From the IMG/VR virus record IMGVR_UViG_3300018418_000008, positions 21,220 through 85,219 of that record: a DNA stretch of 64,000 bases. One strand, written 5' to 3'. The notes beneath the pieces were generated by a model that was not told the origin of the DNA, did no database searches, and worked only from the letters and a program-made list of their open reading frames with translations. The translations under genes were made by a program, and so were the position numbers. Shown here one piece after another: positions 34,363-42,713 of the stretch. This stretch comes from a virus. Position 1 is the stretch's first letter; every line of letters begins with the position of its first letter.

Positions 34363-34796
34363 TATCTTACCTTATACAATACTAAATCAATTTCTTGTTG
34401 ATCTTTAGCGCTTACTGTATAAAATATTAATCTTACGTAAACAGCTTGATCTTCTTCCGATGCTTTTACTTTTGTCTCTACTAACTGAACTCGTGGTTCA
34501 TAATTTCGAACCATATATTCAATTTCTTGCGCAATCTCTGATTCAATACGCGGTTCAATTGTTTCAAACAGATATCGTCGTATATTTCCACCATAACGAG
34601 GATTGCGTAGTCTCTCATATTTATTAGTCAAAATCAAATTGCGCAAAGCCAATTTCACTGCATCAACATTCGTTTTTCTTACGATTTGACCAGTGTTTGG
34701 GTGTGCTCGAAAAGTATGATTAAAATCGGAATAGATATCATCTACCCGACCTGATAATTTATACTCTTCATTTTGTTTTGCTACTCTGACGCCCAT
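34362..34796 (-). CDS. 25: baseplate wedge protein gp25 (144 aa)
   Basis: Typical GPW/gp25 family: an N-terminal strand, then VDAVKLALRNLILTNKYERL..P.YGGNIRRYLFE and IAQEIEYMVRNYEPRVQLVE. The EPR motif (residues ~104-107) is the family hallmark. gp25 is a sheath-nucleating component of the inner baseplate. Despite lysozyme-like naming, no lysozyme activity is expected. A GATAAATA late-type box is 23 nt upstream. Confidence 0.92.
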   Translation of the reverse strand: MGVRVAKQNEEYKLSGRVDDIYSDFNHTFRAHPNTGQIVRKTNVDAVKLALRNLILTNKYERLRNPRYGGNIRRYLFETIEPRIESEIAQEIEYMVRNYEPRVQLVETKVKASEEDQAVYVRLIFYTVSAKDQQEIDLVLYKVR

Positions 34797-34819
34797 ATAA
34801 GTGTCCTACTTATTTTTCT

Positions 34820-34827
34820 TATTTATC
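34820..34827 (-). promoter_or_regulatory. probable late promoter (GATAAATA)
   Basis: One-mismatch late octamer, 23 nt before the gp25 ATG and overlapping the end of the PAAR gene. Confidence 0.4.
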
Positions 34828-35110
34828 CGCCTATATTTACATTACCAGAACCAGCACTAATTGCTGGTGTAACGTGTTCAGGTGGAGACTTCGTATGAGT
34901 CGTAACCTTATCACCGACACGCGCTGCTTTTTTACCATTAATGTTTACTGTGCCTGATCCCTCATCTATAACATGGTCAGAAAAACCCGGTTCAACACAT
35001 GCATCACCTTTTCTGGCTGCAGCTTTACCATTTATATTAACGTTACCAGAACCCGCATTGATCTTAGAACCACATGCGATCGCATCATCTTTTCTTGCTG
35101 CAGCTGGCAT
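34823..35110 (-). CDS. PAAR-repeat spike tip (95 aa)
   Basis: Contains the PAAR-type motifs AARKGDACV and AARVGDKVTTHT, and repeats of the form GSGNVNINGKAAARKGD. Cys (13, 36) and His residues near the middle can hold the structural metal at the cone tip. It caps the gp5-like spike to pierce the outer membrane, equivalent to T4 gp5.4. The ATG shares one base with the end of the gp5-like gene, so tip and spike are made together. Confidence 0.9.
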   Translation of the reverse strand: MPAAARKDDAIACGSKINAGSGNVNINGKAAARKGDACVEPGFSDHVIDEGSGTVNINGKKAARVGDKVTTHTKSPPEHVTPAISAGSGNVNIGG

Positions 35111-36801
35111 TAGTTGATATCAATCGTTGGTGCGGACATCGTTATAGATGCTCCACTACTAATATTCATAGCACCACCTGAATTCATATCCATAGTACCA
35201 GACACTGAAATCGTAGCATTGCCTCCAACAGTAATACTACAATTTTGACCAATAGTCACTGTACAGTTATCAGCTATAGCTACCACACAATTTGCACCAA
35301 CAGAAACATTCTGATTATTGGCAATTGTAATTATTTGATTATTACCTACGTTTAAATACTGATTATTTGCAACATCTGTTCTATCTTCAAATTCTCCTAA
35401 TTGTACTCGCGAGCTTTTACCATATCCAACCCATCTTTGAGAATTGTTTGCAGATGTATATACTGAATTATTAGCAGTATCAATAATCAGATTAAATTCA
35501 TCTTCTTTTAATAAGTCTCTTTCACCTTTATGTCCATATCCTATAGCGAGATTAAAATTATTACCCGATGTCCATTCAACATTATTTGCCACATCAACCA
35601 GATAATTAAATTCATCGATAGGATCACCTGTATCTCTGAATCTACGTTCTGCATCAGGAACATATCCTACTTGCAAAAGATAATTATTACCAGTTGTGAC
35701 TGATGTATTATTAGCTACATCAAAATATGAATTTAATTCAGCAAGACCACCGCCCTCATAATCAGTCTCGCCATTATCATTAATACGATTGCCTGGCCAT
35801 ACTTTATGACCTATAGTTACAAATTGTGTGTTGCCAATTTTTATTGATTCGGTATTAGCAACCTCGGTATTATGATCACGTAAAGTAAGTTCGTTCTTAT
35901 CTTTAATTACTGTATCAAAAAATGAATCCATTGTCTTTCGATTACGTCGACCATCATATTCATTCTCATCTACACCGCCTGCCGTTTTATAGCTATATCC
36001 TACTGGGCCATCGAGTGGCCATTCCTTAGAATCATCATCATCGATTGTTGGATTAGTACCCGATGATATTTCTTCATAGCTACCTGATTTATGCCAGATA
36101 TGAATTCTTTCTGCACCAATGGTATCATCCAATTCAATGGCATGTCCGGCTTTTGTTGTATAAGTCAAATTATATGGATATTCTGCATTATATGCTGTTA
36201 CAAACTCATCAACCGGTGCCAGATCGGTCTCGTTCTCTTTCCATAACGAGCTTATAGAATATGGTTCTTTTGGTAATGTTTGACCAGGCCGCGTTTCCTC
36301 AGCTTCAGGATCGAATAAGAATCCTTTAGCTAAAGCAGCAACATCATAATATGGTTTATCTTCTTCCGGTGGTTTGATTTGCAGCATCTCACCAGTTTGT
36401 GGATCTGTAGGTGGTTCAGGATATGCAGAGATTTTATGATACGTACCAAAGATGAGTGGAATGTTTCCTTCATGACCATCTAAATAAAAACCAAATGCAT
36501 ACGAGCCAACTGCTATACCGGTAGGAGATAAACCAACAGCATCAATCCAATCGGGCACTGGATATTCTTCAAGCTCTACTACTTTTTTCCATGATAAACT
36601 GGCAGATTGAATAGCAGATATTGGATATGCCCACAATAAATCGTCATCTAAAATGCCAAATGTTTTTGTCTTTTTACCTAGTTCACCAGTTTGATCATGA
36701 ATCACTCGAATCTTTACACGGCCCAATGATTCGGGATCTTTAATATCGATGACCCGAGCCATGAACCATTTAAAAGAATCTCCCATAGAATAATATGACA
36801 T
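35110..36801 (-). CDS. 5: baseplate hub/spike gp5-like protein without lysozyme domain (563 aa)
   Basis: Residues ~10-125 form the gp5/VgrG OB fold (KWFMARVIDIKDPESLGRVK, IRVIHDQTGELG, then NIPLIFGTYHKI). A central VgrG-like core has TTKAGHAIELDDTIGAERIHIWHKSG. Then three related inserts with VANN...GNN motifs and a final triple beta-helix (NVGNNQIITIANNQNVSVG, repeated octads) follow. Length matches T4 gp5 (575 aa) but I see no lysozyme catalytic region; the space is taken by the repeats. It likely punctures the envelope with the PAAR tip. Confidence 0.82.
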   Translation of the reverse strand: MSYYSMGDSFKWFMARVIDIKDPESLGRVKIRVIHDQTGELGKKTKTFGILDDDLLWAYPISAIQSASLSWKKVVELEEYPVPDWIDAVGLSPTGIAVGSYAFGFYLDGHEGNIPLIFGTYHKISAYPEPPTDPQTGEMLQIKPPEEDKPYYDVAALAKGFLFDPEAEETRPGQTLPKEPYSISSLWKENETDLAPVDEFVTAYNAEYPYNLTYTTKAGHAIELDDTIGAERIHIWHKSGSYEEISSGTNPTIDDDDSKEWPLDGPVGYSYKTAGGVDENEYDGRRNRKTMDSFFDTVIKDKNELTLRDHNTEVANTESIKIGNTQFVTIGHKVWPGNRINDNGETDYEGGGLAELNSYFDVANNTSVTTGNNYLLQVGYVPDAERRFRDTGDPIDEFNYLVDVANNVEWTSGNNFNLAIGYGHKGERDLLKEDEFNLIIDTANNSVYTSANNSQRWVGYGKSSRVQLGEFEDRTDVANNQYLNVGNNQIITIANNQNVSVGANCVVAIADNCTVTIGQNCSITVGGNATISVSGTMDMNSGGAMNISSGASITMSAPTIDIN

Positions 36802-36804
36802 AAT

Positions 36805-38088
36805 TTACCCCAATGACTTGCTGTATTGATTTGGCTTCGTCACTTCCATTATTAAAAAATGCTCGAAATCAGAATTAGATCTTTTTTCAAGTTGATGTTT
36901 TAGATTTACTACGATATAGTTTTCACTAAAAATTTGAGCTTGTTTCGGTGTCGTAGTTGTGCCTGATATATCTGGTATATTTAATTTAATAACATCACCA
37001 ACCCTTATTCCAGTATCACCATATACTTTTACTCTTACACCATATTGTTGCATACGTTGTATAAACGGTCTCTGATAATGTACATTTTTATTATGTTCCA
37101 TTTCAGGACGCAATCCATCTTTTACCATCATTCTTGTAACAGCTGGCAATTCAGTAGTAAATGAATTATAATCTGCGCTATTAAAATCATTCGAATCATC
37201 AGTTTTTTCAAACAAAGCTTGATCCGATGGATTATTATATTCTTGTACTGGCCAATATGTTCCTCGTAAAATATCAAATTCACGAAATTGACATCTCATT
37301 GCGCCATCTTTTACTTTCGTAATAGAAGAACCTTGTTTCATAATTTCATAAGCCAACATATTTCTAGCATTAATTACTTTATCATATTCTGCTGCTCTAT
37401 TTGATGTATCATAAAAGAATTCTTTTTGGCTAGCACCACCTTTTCTATCTTTTATTAGTTTTTCAATTGTTTGAAAATGATATCCTTTAGAGTCTTGATA
37501 GAAAACAAATGCCGAAGACTTATTACCTTCAGCTGATACAGCTCTTTCTTTTATTATATCTATCACTTGAAAGGGTCTGACTTTATTGACAACATAATCA
37601 AATTTTCCTTTTGTACTTTCTGTTGTCATAAGAGATACTTCAGAACCTAAATCCGTATTTAATAGTTCTTGTAATGCTTCATCGTATTTTAAATCTTTAT
37701 ATCTACGTGTAAATACTTTAAACGAGTTTTTAAGAAAATCTTTTGTAACACAACGTAATCTGTATGAACGTAAATTCTGTTGTGTGTTAACAGTCAAACC
37801 CTGAATACTTTCGACAAAAAATTCATACGTAAGTGAATCGCGATTAGGTGTTTGCAAAGTAATTTCGACTATTTCTTCTCCACCTAGTGGAAATTCATTC
37901 ATTAGTTCTATACCATCAGCAATATAAATTTCTGCTGTGATAGTATAATTGTCAAGGGATTCGAAAATATCGATCCCAGTGACCTGTGGATAGATGTTTA
38001 GTTTTTTTGATTTATTAAACGAATAAAGCATAACCTCTTTATTCGGAATAATTACATCAGATACATCAAATTCAGAAGGATCAGCCAT
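36805..38088 (-). CDS. 27: baseplate hub gp27-like protein (427 aa)
   Basis: Lies directly upstream of the gp5-like spike with 3 nt spacing, like hub-spike pairs. Sequence opens with two tube-like beta domains (YPQVTGIDIFESLDNYTITA, EIVEITLQTPNRDSLTYEFF) and has FKVFTRRYKDLKYDEALQEL and VRPFQVIDIIKERA typical of gp27-type hubs. T4 gp27 is 391 aa. The trimer would join the tube to the spike. Assignment rests on motif pattern plus gene order. Confidence 0.7.
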   Translation of the reverse strand: MADPSEFDVSDVIIPNKEVMLYSFNKSKKLNIYPQVTGIDIFESLDNYTITAEIYIADGIELMNEFPLGGEEIVEITLQTPNRDSLTYEFFVESIQGLTVNTQQNLRSYRLRCVTKDFLKNSFKVFTRRYKDLKYDEALQELLNTDLGSEVSLMTTESTKGKFDYVVNKVRPFQVIDIIKERAVSAEGNKSSAFVFYQDSKGYHFQTIEKLIKDRKGGASQKEFFYDTSNRAAEYDKVINARNMLAYEIMKQGSSITKVKDGAMRCQFREFDILRGTYWPVQEYNNPSDQALFEKTDDSNDFNSADYNSFTTELPAVTRMMVKDGLRPEMEHNKNVHYQRPFIQRMQQYGVRVKVYGDTGIRVGDVIKLNIPDISGTTTTPKQAQIFSENYIVVNLKHQLEKRSNSDFEHFLIMEVTKPNQYSKSLG

Positions 38089-38091
38089 GAT

Positions 38092-38952
38092 TTATTTCAA
38101 TAAGTCTGTAAGTTGTTTATTAAGGATAGACGTTGATGCATCTTGCACCAAATATATGTCTCTTCTTCTTTCGTTTATATCAAATTCATAATCATATACA
38201 CTATATTGTGAGTAATATATTTGCTCAACTTCTGGTATTACGTCATATAATTTTTTATATGAATTAGCTTTTAAAGTTATTGACTTTGAACCATCCACTG
38301 CATTAACAACAAAATCAGATTGTCTGTCCCAATCACCATTGATATGTTGTAACGTTACTATGCCATTTAAAGATCCTGCGACCTGAGCGGTAGCCGTATC
38401 ACTAGATACATATGAACCTACTTCGAATTCATCTTCTTCTCCATCAGCATAGCTAAGAGAAATGATTATATTTGTAGAGGTTAAAAAGTCTTCTCTACTT
38501 CTTTCATAACCTAGAGTCATGCCTAACGCACCTTGTGCCTGTTGCCAGTATTTTTTTCTTTCACCTGGCAATGCATTATATGCTGCGACAGATAATATTG
38601 TTTCGTCGCTTCTCCAATTATTTCTATACGCATATACAGATCTTAAAGCTGTTTCAATTGATCCATATTTTTTTCGAATATTACTATCAAATGTTTGATT
38701 ATCAAGAGGTACGTCGTAATAGGGATCAATGATATCGTTAGCATGCAATAACAACCAATCTAAATCAACATCCCCGTACATATTAAATGAGATGTCTTCT
38801 ATCTTCTCGCCATCTTGCATTGTGTATTGAAAAAAAGCATCAAAATATTTTCTAACAGTAGATTGAAAATCTACGCGTGTTAAGATATCAACTGATGGAA
38901 TTCCATTATAGCTGATTAGAGGAAACTTTCTGAAATATTGATTATGTTTCAT
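38092..38952 (-). CDS. 53: baseplate wedge protein gp53 (286 aa)
   Basis: The N-terminus RKFPLISYNGIPSVDILTRV, followed by YTMQDGEKIEDISFNMYGDVDLDWLLLHANDIIDPY, is the gp53 family signature (order of SYN, DGE..EDIS, YGD..LDWL.L.N...DP). It bridges the wedges to the hub. It is longer than T4 gp53 (196 aa), with an extra C-terminal beta segment. ATG overlaps the preceding stop. Confidence 0.85.
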   Translation of the reverse strand: MKHNQYFRKFPLISYNGIPSVDILTRVDFQSTVRKYFDAFFQYTMQDGEKIEDISFNMYGDVDLDWLLLHANDIIDPYYDVPLDNQTFDSNIRKKYGSIETALRSVYAYRNNWRSDETILSVAAYNALPGERKKYWQQAQGALGMTLGYERSREDFLTSTNIIISLSYADGEEDEFEVGSYVSSDTATAQVAGSLNGIVTLQHINGDWDRQSDFVVNAVDGSKSITLKANSYKKLYDVIPEVEQIYYSQYSVYDYEFDINERRRDIYLVQDASTSILNKQLTDLLK

Positions 38953-40220
38953 TATGCGTCGCCTGATGTGTAATTTTCAACTTCTTGGAAAGTCATATTA
39001 CATAAAATTGAAACTGGTTGACCATCTACAAAGAAAGCAGATTGACCTTCGCCTGTATAATTAACGCTAAAAGCACTCACTAAAGCCTTTTTAAATGTAC
39101 CATACATTGCAACGTTGTCACCCTCAATAATAGGTTGAACCATTTTTGGATACTTAAGAAAATTATTTTCTTTCTCGGGCAAAATAAATCTCTTAATCAT
39201 AGTCAATGCCTGAGTCAAATCGTTAGCTTCTTGCTCGCTTCTTGGTACAAACTTCCATGACCATTGGAATTGTCGAAGTTCCATGCCTTTAAAAAATACC
39301 GTTGGATGTGGATTAGGAATAGATCCAACAATTTGTCCAGCCAATCCTCCTGCTATATCATTTGCACTTTCTAATGCAGCGAATCCTGCTCGCATCGCGA
39401 CTTGACCAGCCGCCGACGTTGCATCATCGCCTGTCAATTCAGATAAACTATTAATGAGTGCACTGCCTGCAGATTTCATTCTTTCCGCACCTTTCTTATT
39501 GGCAGATTCATTAATAGCAGCTTGAGCAACAGAAGAATTCATCACATCTCCCATAATACCAGTATCACGCTCTTGATATTTGACATTAAATGCAAAACTA
39601 AGATTGTCAGGCAAAGGTAGTGATATAAATTCCGCAGGATTGACTGAGCCAGCTGCAAACGGATCGCCGCGAGTATAAGTAAAGAATTGTAATTTTACAT
39701 ATGCAGCCGCTTCTTGTACAAGATCTGCAGGATAAATGACACCGTTATATCTAAAGTCTGAGATACCAGTAAGCGCTTCTTTAGCGTTTTTCATTTTTTC
39801 TTGAGGTGTTTTAAAATTACTGGGGATACGATTGTTCCAGTTTGACAAATCAACAGGTAACTTTGGAAATTCTTGAGTCAAAGGTATCTTATTTTGTACA
39901 CTACTTTGTAATGATCCATTCAATAAAGCTTTTGTATTCTTGTTGAAAACGCCTTGAGATTCTAATTTACCAGCAATGTCGGCGCCGATATTCATGGCAG
40001 AGTTTTGAGTTCTGGACAATTTATTTAATGCAGCAGTAGAATCTGATTGTAACTTACCGGCTGTCGTCGATGGACTACCTAAGTCTTTAATGGCATTAAT
40101 TTGTGTCTTTTCATTAAAAGATAGTTTACTCGATAATTGCGCAGCACCGGCTCCAACATTTTTTATTTTCGTATTCAGTGCTTTCGTTGCCGCAGATTTT
40201 ATCTTATCGTTTGTAGGCAT
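38952..40220 (-). CDS. 48: tail tube cap gp48-like baseplate protein (422 aa)
   Basis: The C-terminal half carries HPTVFFKGMELRQFQWSWKF, PRSEQEANDLTQALTMIKRF and FLKYPKMVQPII, the conserved tube-like fold of gp48 in marine T4-like phages. The N-terminal ~130 residues are helical and Ala/Ser/Lys-rich, different from T4. gp48 caps the hub and starts tail tube growth with gp54. First gene of the leftward baseplate operon, divergent from gp4. Confidence 0.78.
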   Translation of the reverse strand: MPTNDKIKSAATKALNTKIKNVGAGAAQLSSKLSFNEKTQINAIKDLGSPSTTAGKLQSDSTAALNKLSRTQNSAMNIGADIAGKLESQGVFNKNTKALLNGSLQSSVQNKIPLTQEFPKLPVDLSNWNNRIPSNFKTPQEKMKNAKEALTGISDFRYNGVIYPADLVQEAAAYVKLQFFTYTRGDPFAAGSVNPAEFISLPLPDNLSFAFNVKYQERDTGIMGDVMNSSVAQAAINESANKKGAERMKSAGSALINSLSELTGDDATSAAGQVAMRAGFAALESANDIAGGLAGQIVGSIPNPHPTVFFKGMELRQFQWSWKFVPRSEQEANDLTQALTMIKRFILPEKENNFLKYPKMVQPIIEGDNVAMYGTFKKALVSAFSVNYTGEGQSAFFVDGQPVSILCNMTFQEVENYTSGDA

Positions 40221-40230
40221 TATTTTGTCC

Positions 40231-40238
40231 TATAAATA
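40231..40238 (+). promoter_or_regulatory. late promoter for gp4, only 5 nt from the ATG
   Basis: Perfect TATAAATA followed by five bases and the gp4 ATG. As T4-type late transcription starts about six bases after the box, the mRNA would begin at or next to the ATG. No ribosome binding site is visible. Confidence 0.55.
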
Positions 40239-40243
40239 GTTGT

Positions 40244-40687
40244 ATGAAGACTTATAAGGGCATCTTCAAGCCTCGTAATCCGGTAAAGTATAAAGGAGAC
40301 GCTCACAATATTATTTATAGAAGTCGATGGGAACTGGTGTTCATGAAATATTTAGATGACCACCCTGATGTCCATGAGTGGGCAAGTGAAGAACTAATTA
40401 TTCCTTATCGATCTCCTATTGATGGTCGTATGCATCGATACTATCCGGATTTTTGGGTGAAAAAGATTAACAGAGAAGGCAAACTTGATGTGGTCGTAGT
40501 TGAAATTAAACCTTTCAAAGAAACCATAGAGCCAACTCCGCAAAAAACTCTCACTAAAAAGTATTTATATGAAGTGAAGACGTGGGGTGTAAATAGTGCG
40601 AAATGGACCGAAGCTCGAAAATATTGTAAGGGTAGAGGATGGGATTTTGTGATTATTACAGAAAAAGAACTAGGACTTAAATTCTAA
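40244..40687 (+). CDS. 4: head completion protein gp4 (147 aa)
   Basis: Strong match by eye to T4 gp4: KGIFKPRNPVKYKGDAHNII, YRSRWELVFMKYLDDHPDV, and HRYYPDFWVK with the later VVEIKP; these D and E-x-K residues give a PD-(D/E)XK nuclease-like core. gp4 completes and stabilises filled heads so that tails can join. Length close to T4 (150 aa). It opens the plus-strand operon and shares TAATG with the next gene. Confidence 0.9.
   Translation: MKTYKGIFKPRNPVKYKGDAHNIIYRSRWELVFMKYLDDHPDVHEWASEELIIPYRSPIDGRMHRYYPDFWVKKINREGKLDVVVVEIKPFKETIEPTPQKTLTKKYLYEVKTWGVNSAKWTEARKYCKGRGWDFVIITEKELGLKF
40312..40319 (-). promoter_or_regulatory. late promoter for leftward baseplate operon (TATAAATA)
   Basis: Perfect octamer on the minus strand, inside gp4, 91 nt before the gp48-like ATG. 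Together with the plus-strand box at 40231-40238 it makes a divergent, overlapping late promoter pair. Confidence 0.5.
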
Positions 40688-41292
40688 TGGCAACATATAT
40701 CTTTCAACAGATAGCACAACAAGGTAAAGCCGAAGGTCAACTTCCTGGTGACGAAGAAGCACGAGACTGGTACAGAGATACAGCAGGTGCAGTCAAACAA
40801 GTTAATACACGCCGCGAATTAAGAAACAAAGAACGGCTATTTCAAAAAATGACCGAGCTTGATGTTGGTCGTATGTATATGTTTCAATACGATCCAAAGG
40901 GCAAAGAAACATTGCCCTACTATGACATCTTTCCTCTTATCTTCGTTCTCGAAAGATATAATGATGGTTTTCTTGGTATGAATCTACATTATTTGCCACC
41001 GATATACCGAGCTCGGTTGATGGATAGATTATATGCCATAGAACGAATGGATCAAGTTCGCGAATCAAAAAAACTACGTCTAAGTTATGGTTTATTAAAT
41101 TCCGTAGCTAGATATAAATACTTTAGACCTACTGTCAAACGGTATCTAAATAACCATATTAGATCACGCTTTTTATGGATACCGTATGAAGAATGGGATA
41201 TCGCTCTGATGTTACCAACAGAGAGATTTAGAAAAGGTAAGAAATCACGTGTATATCGTGATTCTAAGAAACTTATTTTAGGGCAACAATAA
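40687..41292 (+). CDS. conserved marine T4-like phage protein (201 aa)
   Basis: No function assigned. It has a helical N-terminus (residues 1-65), then MYMFQYDPKG..LPYYDIFPLIFVLERYNDGFLGMNLHYLPP, and a basic C-terminus (KRYLNNHIRSRFLWIPYEEW, RKGKKSRVYRDSKK). The IFPL...GFLGMNLHYLP block is conserved in related phages. Because it sits between gp4 and tube/baseplate genes it may be a virion or DNA-end protein (the spot is near T4 gp2), but I cannot show this. Coupled on both sides by TAATG. Confidence 0.65.
   Translation: MATYIFQQIAQQGKAEGQLPGDEEARDWYRDTAGAVKQVNTRRELRNKERLFQKMTELDVGRMYMFQYDPKGKETLPYYDIFPLIFVLERYNDGFLGMNLHYLPPIYRARLMDRLYAIERMDQVRESKKLRLSYGLLNSVARYKYFRPTVKRYLNNHIRSRFLWIPYEEWDIALMLPTERFRKGKKSRVYRDSKKLILGQQ
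41113..41120 (+). promoter_or_regulatory. possible internal late promoter (TATAAATA)
   Basis: Perfect octamer inside the 201-aa gene, 171 nt before the tube-like gene. Weak support, since it also codes Y-K-Y. Confidence 0.3.
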
Positions 41293-41810
41293 TGGCCATT
41301 AATCTCAGTCAATGGAAATCTAGATTGCAAGACACCTTGCCTTCACATTCCTTTACTGTAAATATTGCACCGCCAATCGGTGGCACAGAAGAATTGCAAT
41401 TGAGAACAGAAGGCGTAAATCTGCCAGGTGTTGCATTTATGTCGGTAGATAATTTTTCTCCATATGGCAATGGTAAAATCTATAATATTCCATATAAGTA
41501 TATGCCACAAGAAGTTTCGATGAATCATTTCTTGGATGAGAAAGCAGATTTATATGCAATCTATAGAGCATGGGCAAATGAAATTGTTGATTTAGATGGA
41601 GCTCAAAAATTTGGTGCAAAATATTTAGCTAAATATGCTATTGATATGAATGTGTTCGTATATAATAGAAAGGGTGATTTAGCAAAAACGATTAAATTCA
41701 TTGAAGCATTTCCTACAGTTGTTGAACCTATAGCATTAAATTGGGGTCAAACAGATGATATTGCTAAACTGAATGTTAGTTATAGATTTACGAGATTTGA
41801 AATTAGTTAA
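41292..41810 (+). CDS. tail tube / gp19-gp54-like protein (172 aa)
   Basis: Has the tube fold pattern: LPSHSFTVNIAPPI, LRTEGVNLPGVAFMS, YNIPYKYMPQEVSMNHFLDE, then YRAWANEI and ALNWGQTDDIAKLNVSYRF. Length (172 aa) is like gp19 (163 aa), much shorter than T4 gp54 (320 aa). Its place next to gp26/gp51 and far from sheath and head genes suggests the gp54 role (tube initiator), but major tube protein is possible. ATG overlaps the preceding stop. Confidence 0.68.
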   Translation: MAINLSQWKSRLQDTLPSHSFTVNIAPPIGGTEELQLRTEGVNLPGVAFMSVDNFSPYGNGKIYNIPYKYMPQEVSMNHFLDEKADLYAIYRAWANEIVDLDGAQKFGAKYLAKYAIDMNVFVYNRKGDLAKTIKFIEAFPTVVEPIALNWGQTDDIAKLNVSYRFTRFEIS

Positions 41811-41823
41811 TTGGAGTTAGATT

Positions 41824-42534
41824 ATGGGTTTACCATTAATACAGTCGCCGACTTTTGCAATCGTACAACCGTCGACACAAAAAGAAATACTTATCAGACC
41901 TTTTTTGGTTAAAGAAGAAAAGATTCTACTTATCTCAAAAGAGTCAAAGGAAGATAAGGATATCTATGCAGCAGTAAAACAAGTAGTACAAAACTGTGTA
42001 CTTAGTGAAGAGTTTAATGTTGAAAATATTCCTGTATATGATTTAGAATATTTGTTTATTAAACTTCGGGCGTATTCGGTAAGTAATATCGTAAAATTTT
42101 CTGTAGAAGATAGTGATGACGGTATCGTGTATGATTTAGAAACAAATTTGGATGATGTTGAGGTTATTTTTCCTGAAGGTCATACAAATAAAATCATGAT
42201 TACTGATACAATCGGTGTAACTTTAAAATCACCTACACCATCACTATCTGAAAAACTAAAAGATTTAAAAAACTTTACTGATATTTTGTATGAAACTATT
42301 TTACACTGCATCGATTTAGTATTTGATAATGATGAAATTTATGAATGGCACAATTATCCAGATGATGAAAAAGCAATGTTTCTTGATACATTGCCCGTCG
42401 AATCATATCAAAAGATAAGTGCTTTTTTTGAGACTTCACCTAAAATTGAACATGTTGTTACGTACGAAAATAGTCAAGGAAAAGAGAAAAGAGTTGTGTT
42501 TAGGAGTATCACTGATTTTTTTACGCTGGGCTGA
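41824..42534 (+). CDS. 26: baseplate hub / tail assembly protein gp26 (236 aa)
   Basis: Matches the T4 baseplate hub gp26 family (PF12322): PSTQKEILIRPFLVKEEKIL, QVVQNCVL..EFNVENIPVYDLEYLFIKLRA and a C-terminal DILYETILHCIDLVFDNDEIY. It is the unshifted product. Near its end, T TTT TTT (42516-42522) allows a -1 shift into a 63-codon gp51-like extension. In lambdoid and many other tailed phages, such paired products are chaperones for the tape measure encoded next; here too a tape-measure candidate follows. Weak GGAG lies 9 nt before the ATG. Confidence 0.85.
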   Translation: MGLPLIQSPTFAIVQPSTQKEILIRPFLVKEEKILLISKESKEDKDIYAAVKQVVQNCVLSEEFNVENIPVYDLEYLFIKLRAYSVSNIVKFSVEDSDDGIVYDLETNLDDVEVIFPEGHTNKIMITDTIGVTLKSPTPSLSEKLKDLKNFTDILYETILHCIDLVFDNDEIYEWHNYPDDEKAMFLDTLPVESYQKISAFFETSPKIEHVVTYENSQGKEKRVVFRSITDFFTLG

Positions 42535-42713
42535 GTTACATAGACCTCTACACATATTATAAGCTAAGCTTTGATATAACTCAGTACCACAAGTTTTCCT
42601 TGACAGAAGTAGAGAGTATGATACCTTTCGAAAGGGAGTTGTATTTAGAAATGCTTGTGGCAAAAGTAAAAAAACAAAAAGAAAAAAATCAAACTAGCGT
42701 GGCGGATCTATAA
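41824..42713 (+). CDS. 26-51: gp26-gp51 frameshift fusion (296 aa)
   Basis: A -1 shift on T TTT TTT joins 233 gp26 codons to 63 codons in the -1 frame. The joined sequence reads SITDFFYAGLSYIDLYTYYK, then YHKFSLTEVESMIPFERELYL and ends TSVADL, which is the gp51-type pattern (HKYsL.elDsM.PwERdiY). No separate start is needed, and the extension ends at TAA overlapping the next ATG (TAATG). The gp51 portion is otherwise start-poor, which supports the shift. Expression ratio unknown. Confidence 0.72.
42516..42522 (+). promoter_or_regulatory. programmed -1 frameshift slippery site (T TTT TTT)
   Basis: Seven T in frame as GAT TTT TTT ACG, matching X XXY YYZ, four codons upstream of the zero-frame TGA at 42532. 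Both tRNAs can re-pair without mismatch. Confidence 0.7.
42531..42584 (+). repeat. stem-loop downstream of the frameshift site
   Basis: CTGAGTTA (42531-42538) pairs perfectly with TAACTCAG (42577-42584), and a G-U pair can extend the base of the stem by one. It begins exactly 8 nt after the slippery T run (spacer ACGCTGGG), ideal for a -1 stimulator. The 38-nt loop contains a small AAGCT/AGCTT palindrome. Confidence 0.6.

Noticed and set aside
34362-34796. gp25 as an active lysozyme
   Set aside because: The GPW/gp25 fold and EPR motif point to a structural baseplate role; no catalytic residues for muramidase seen.
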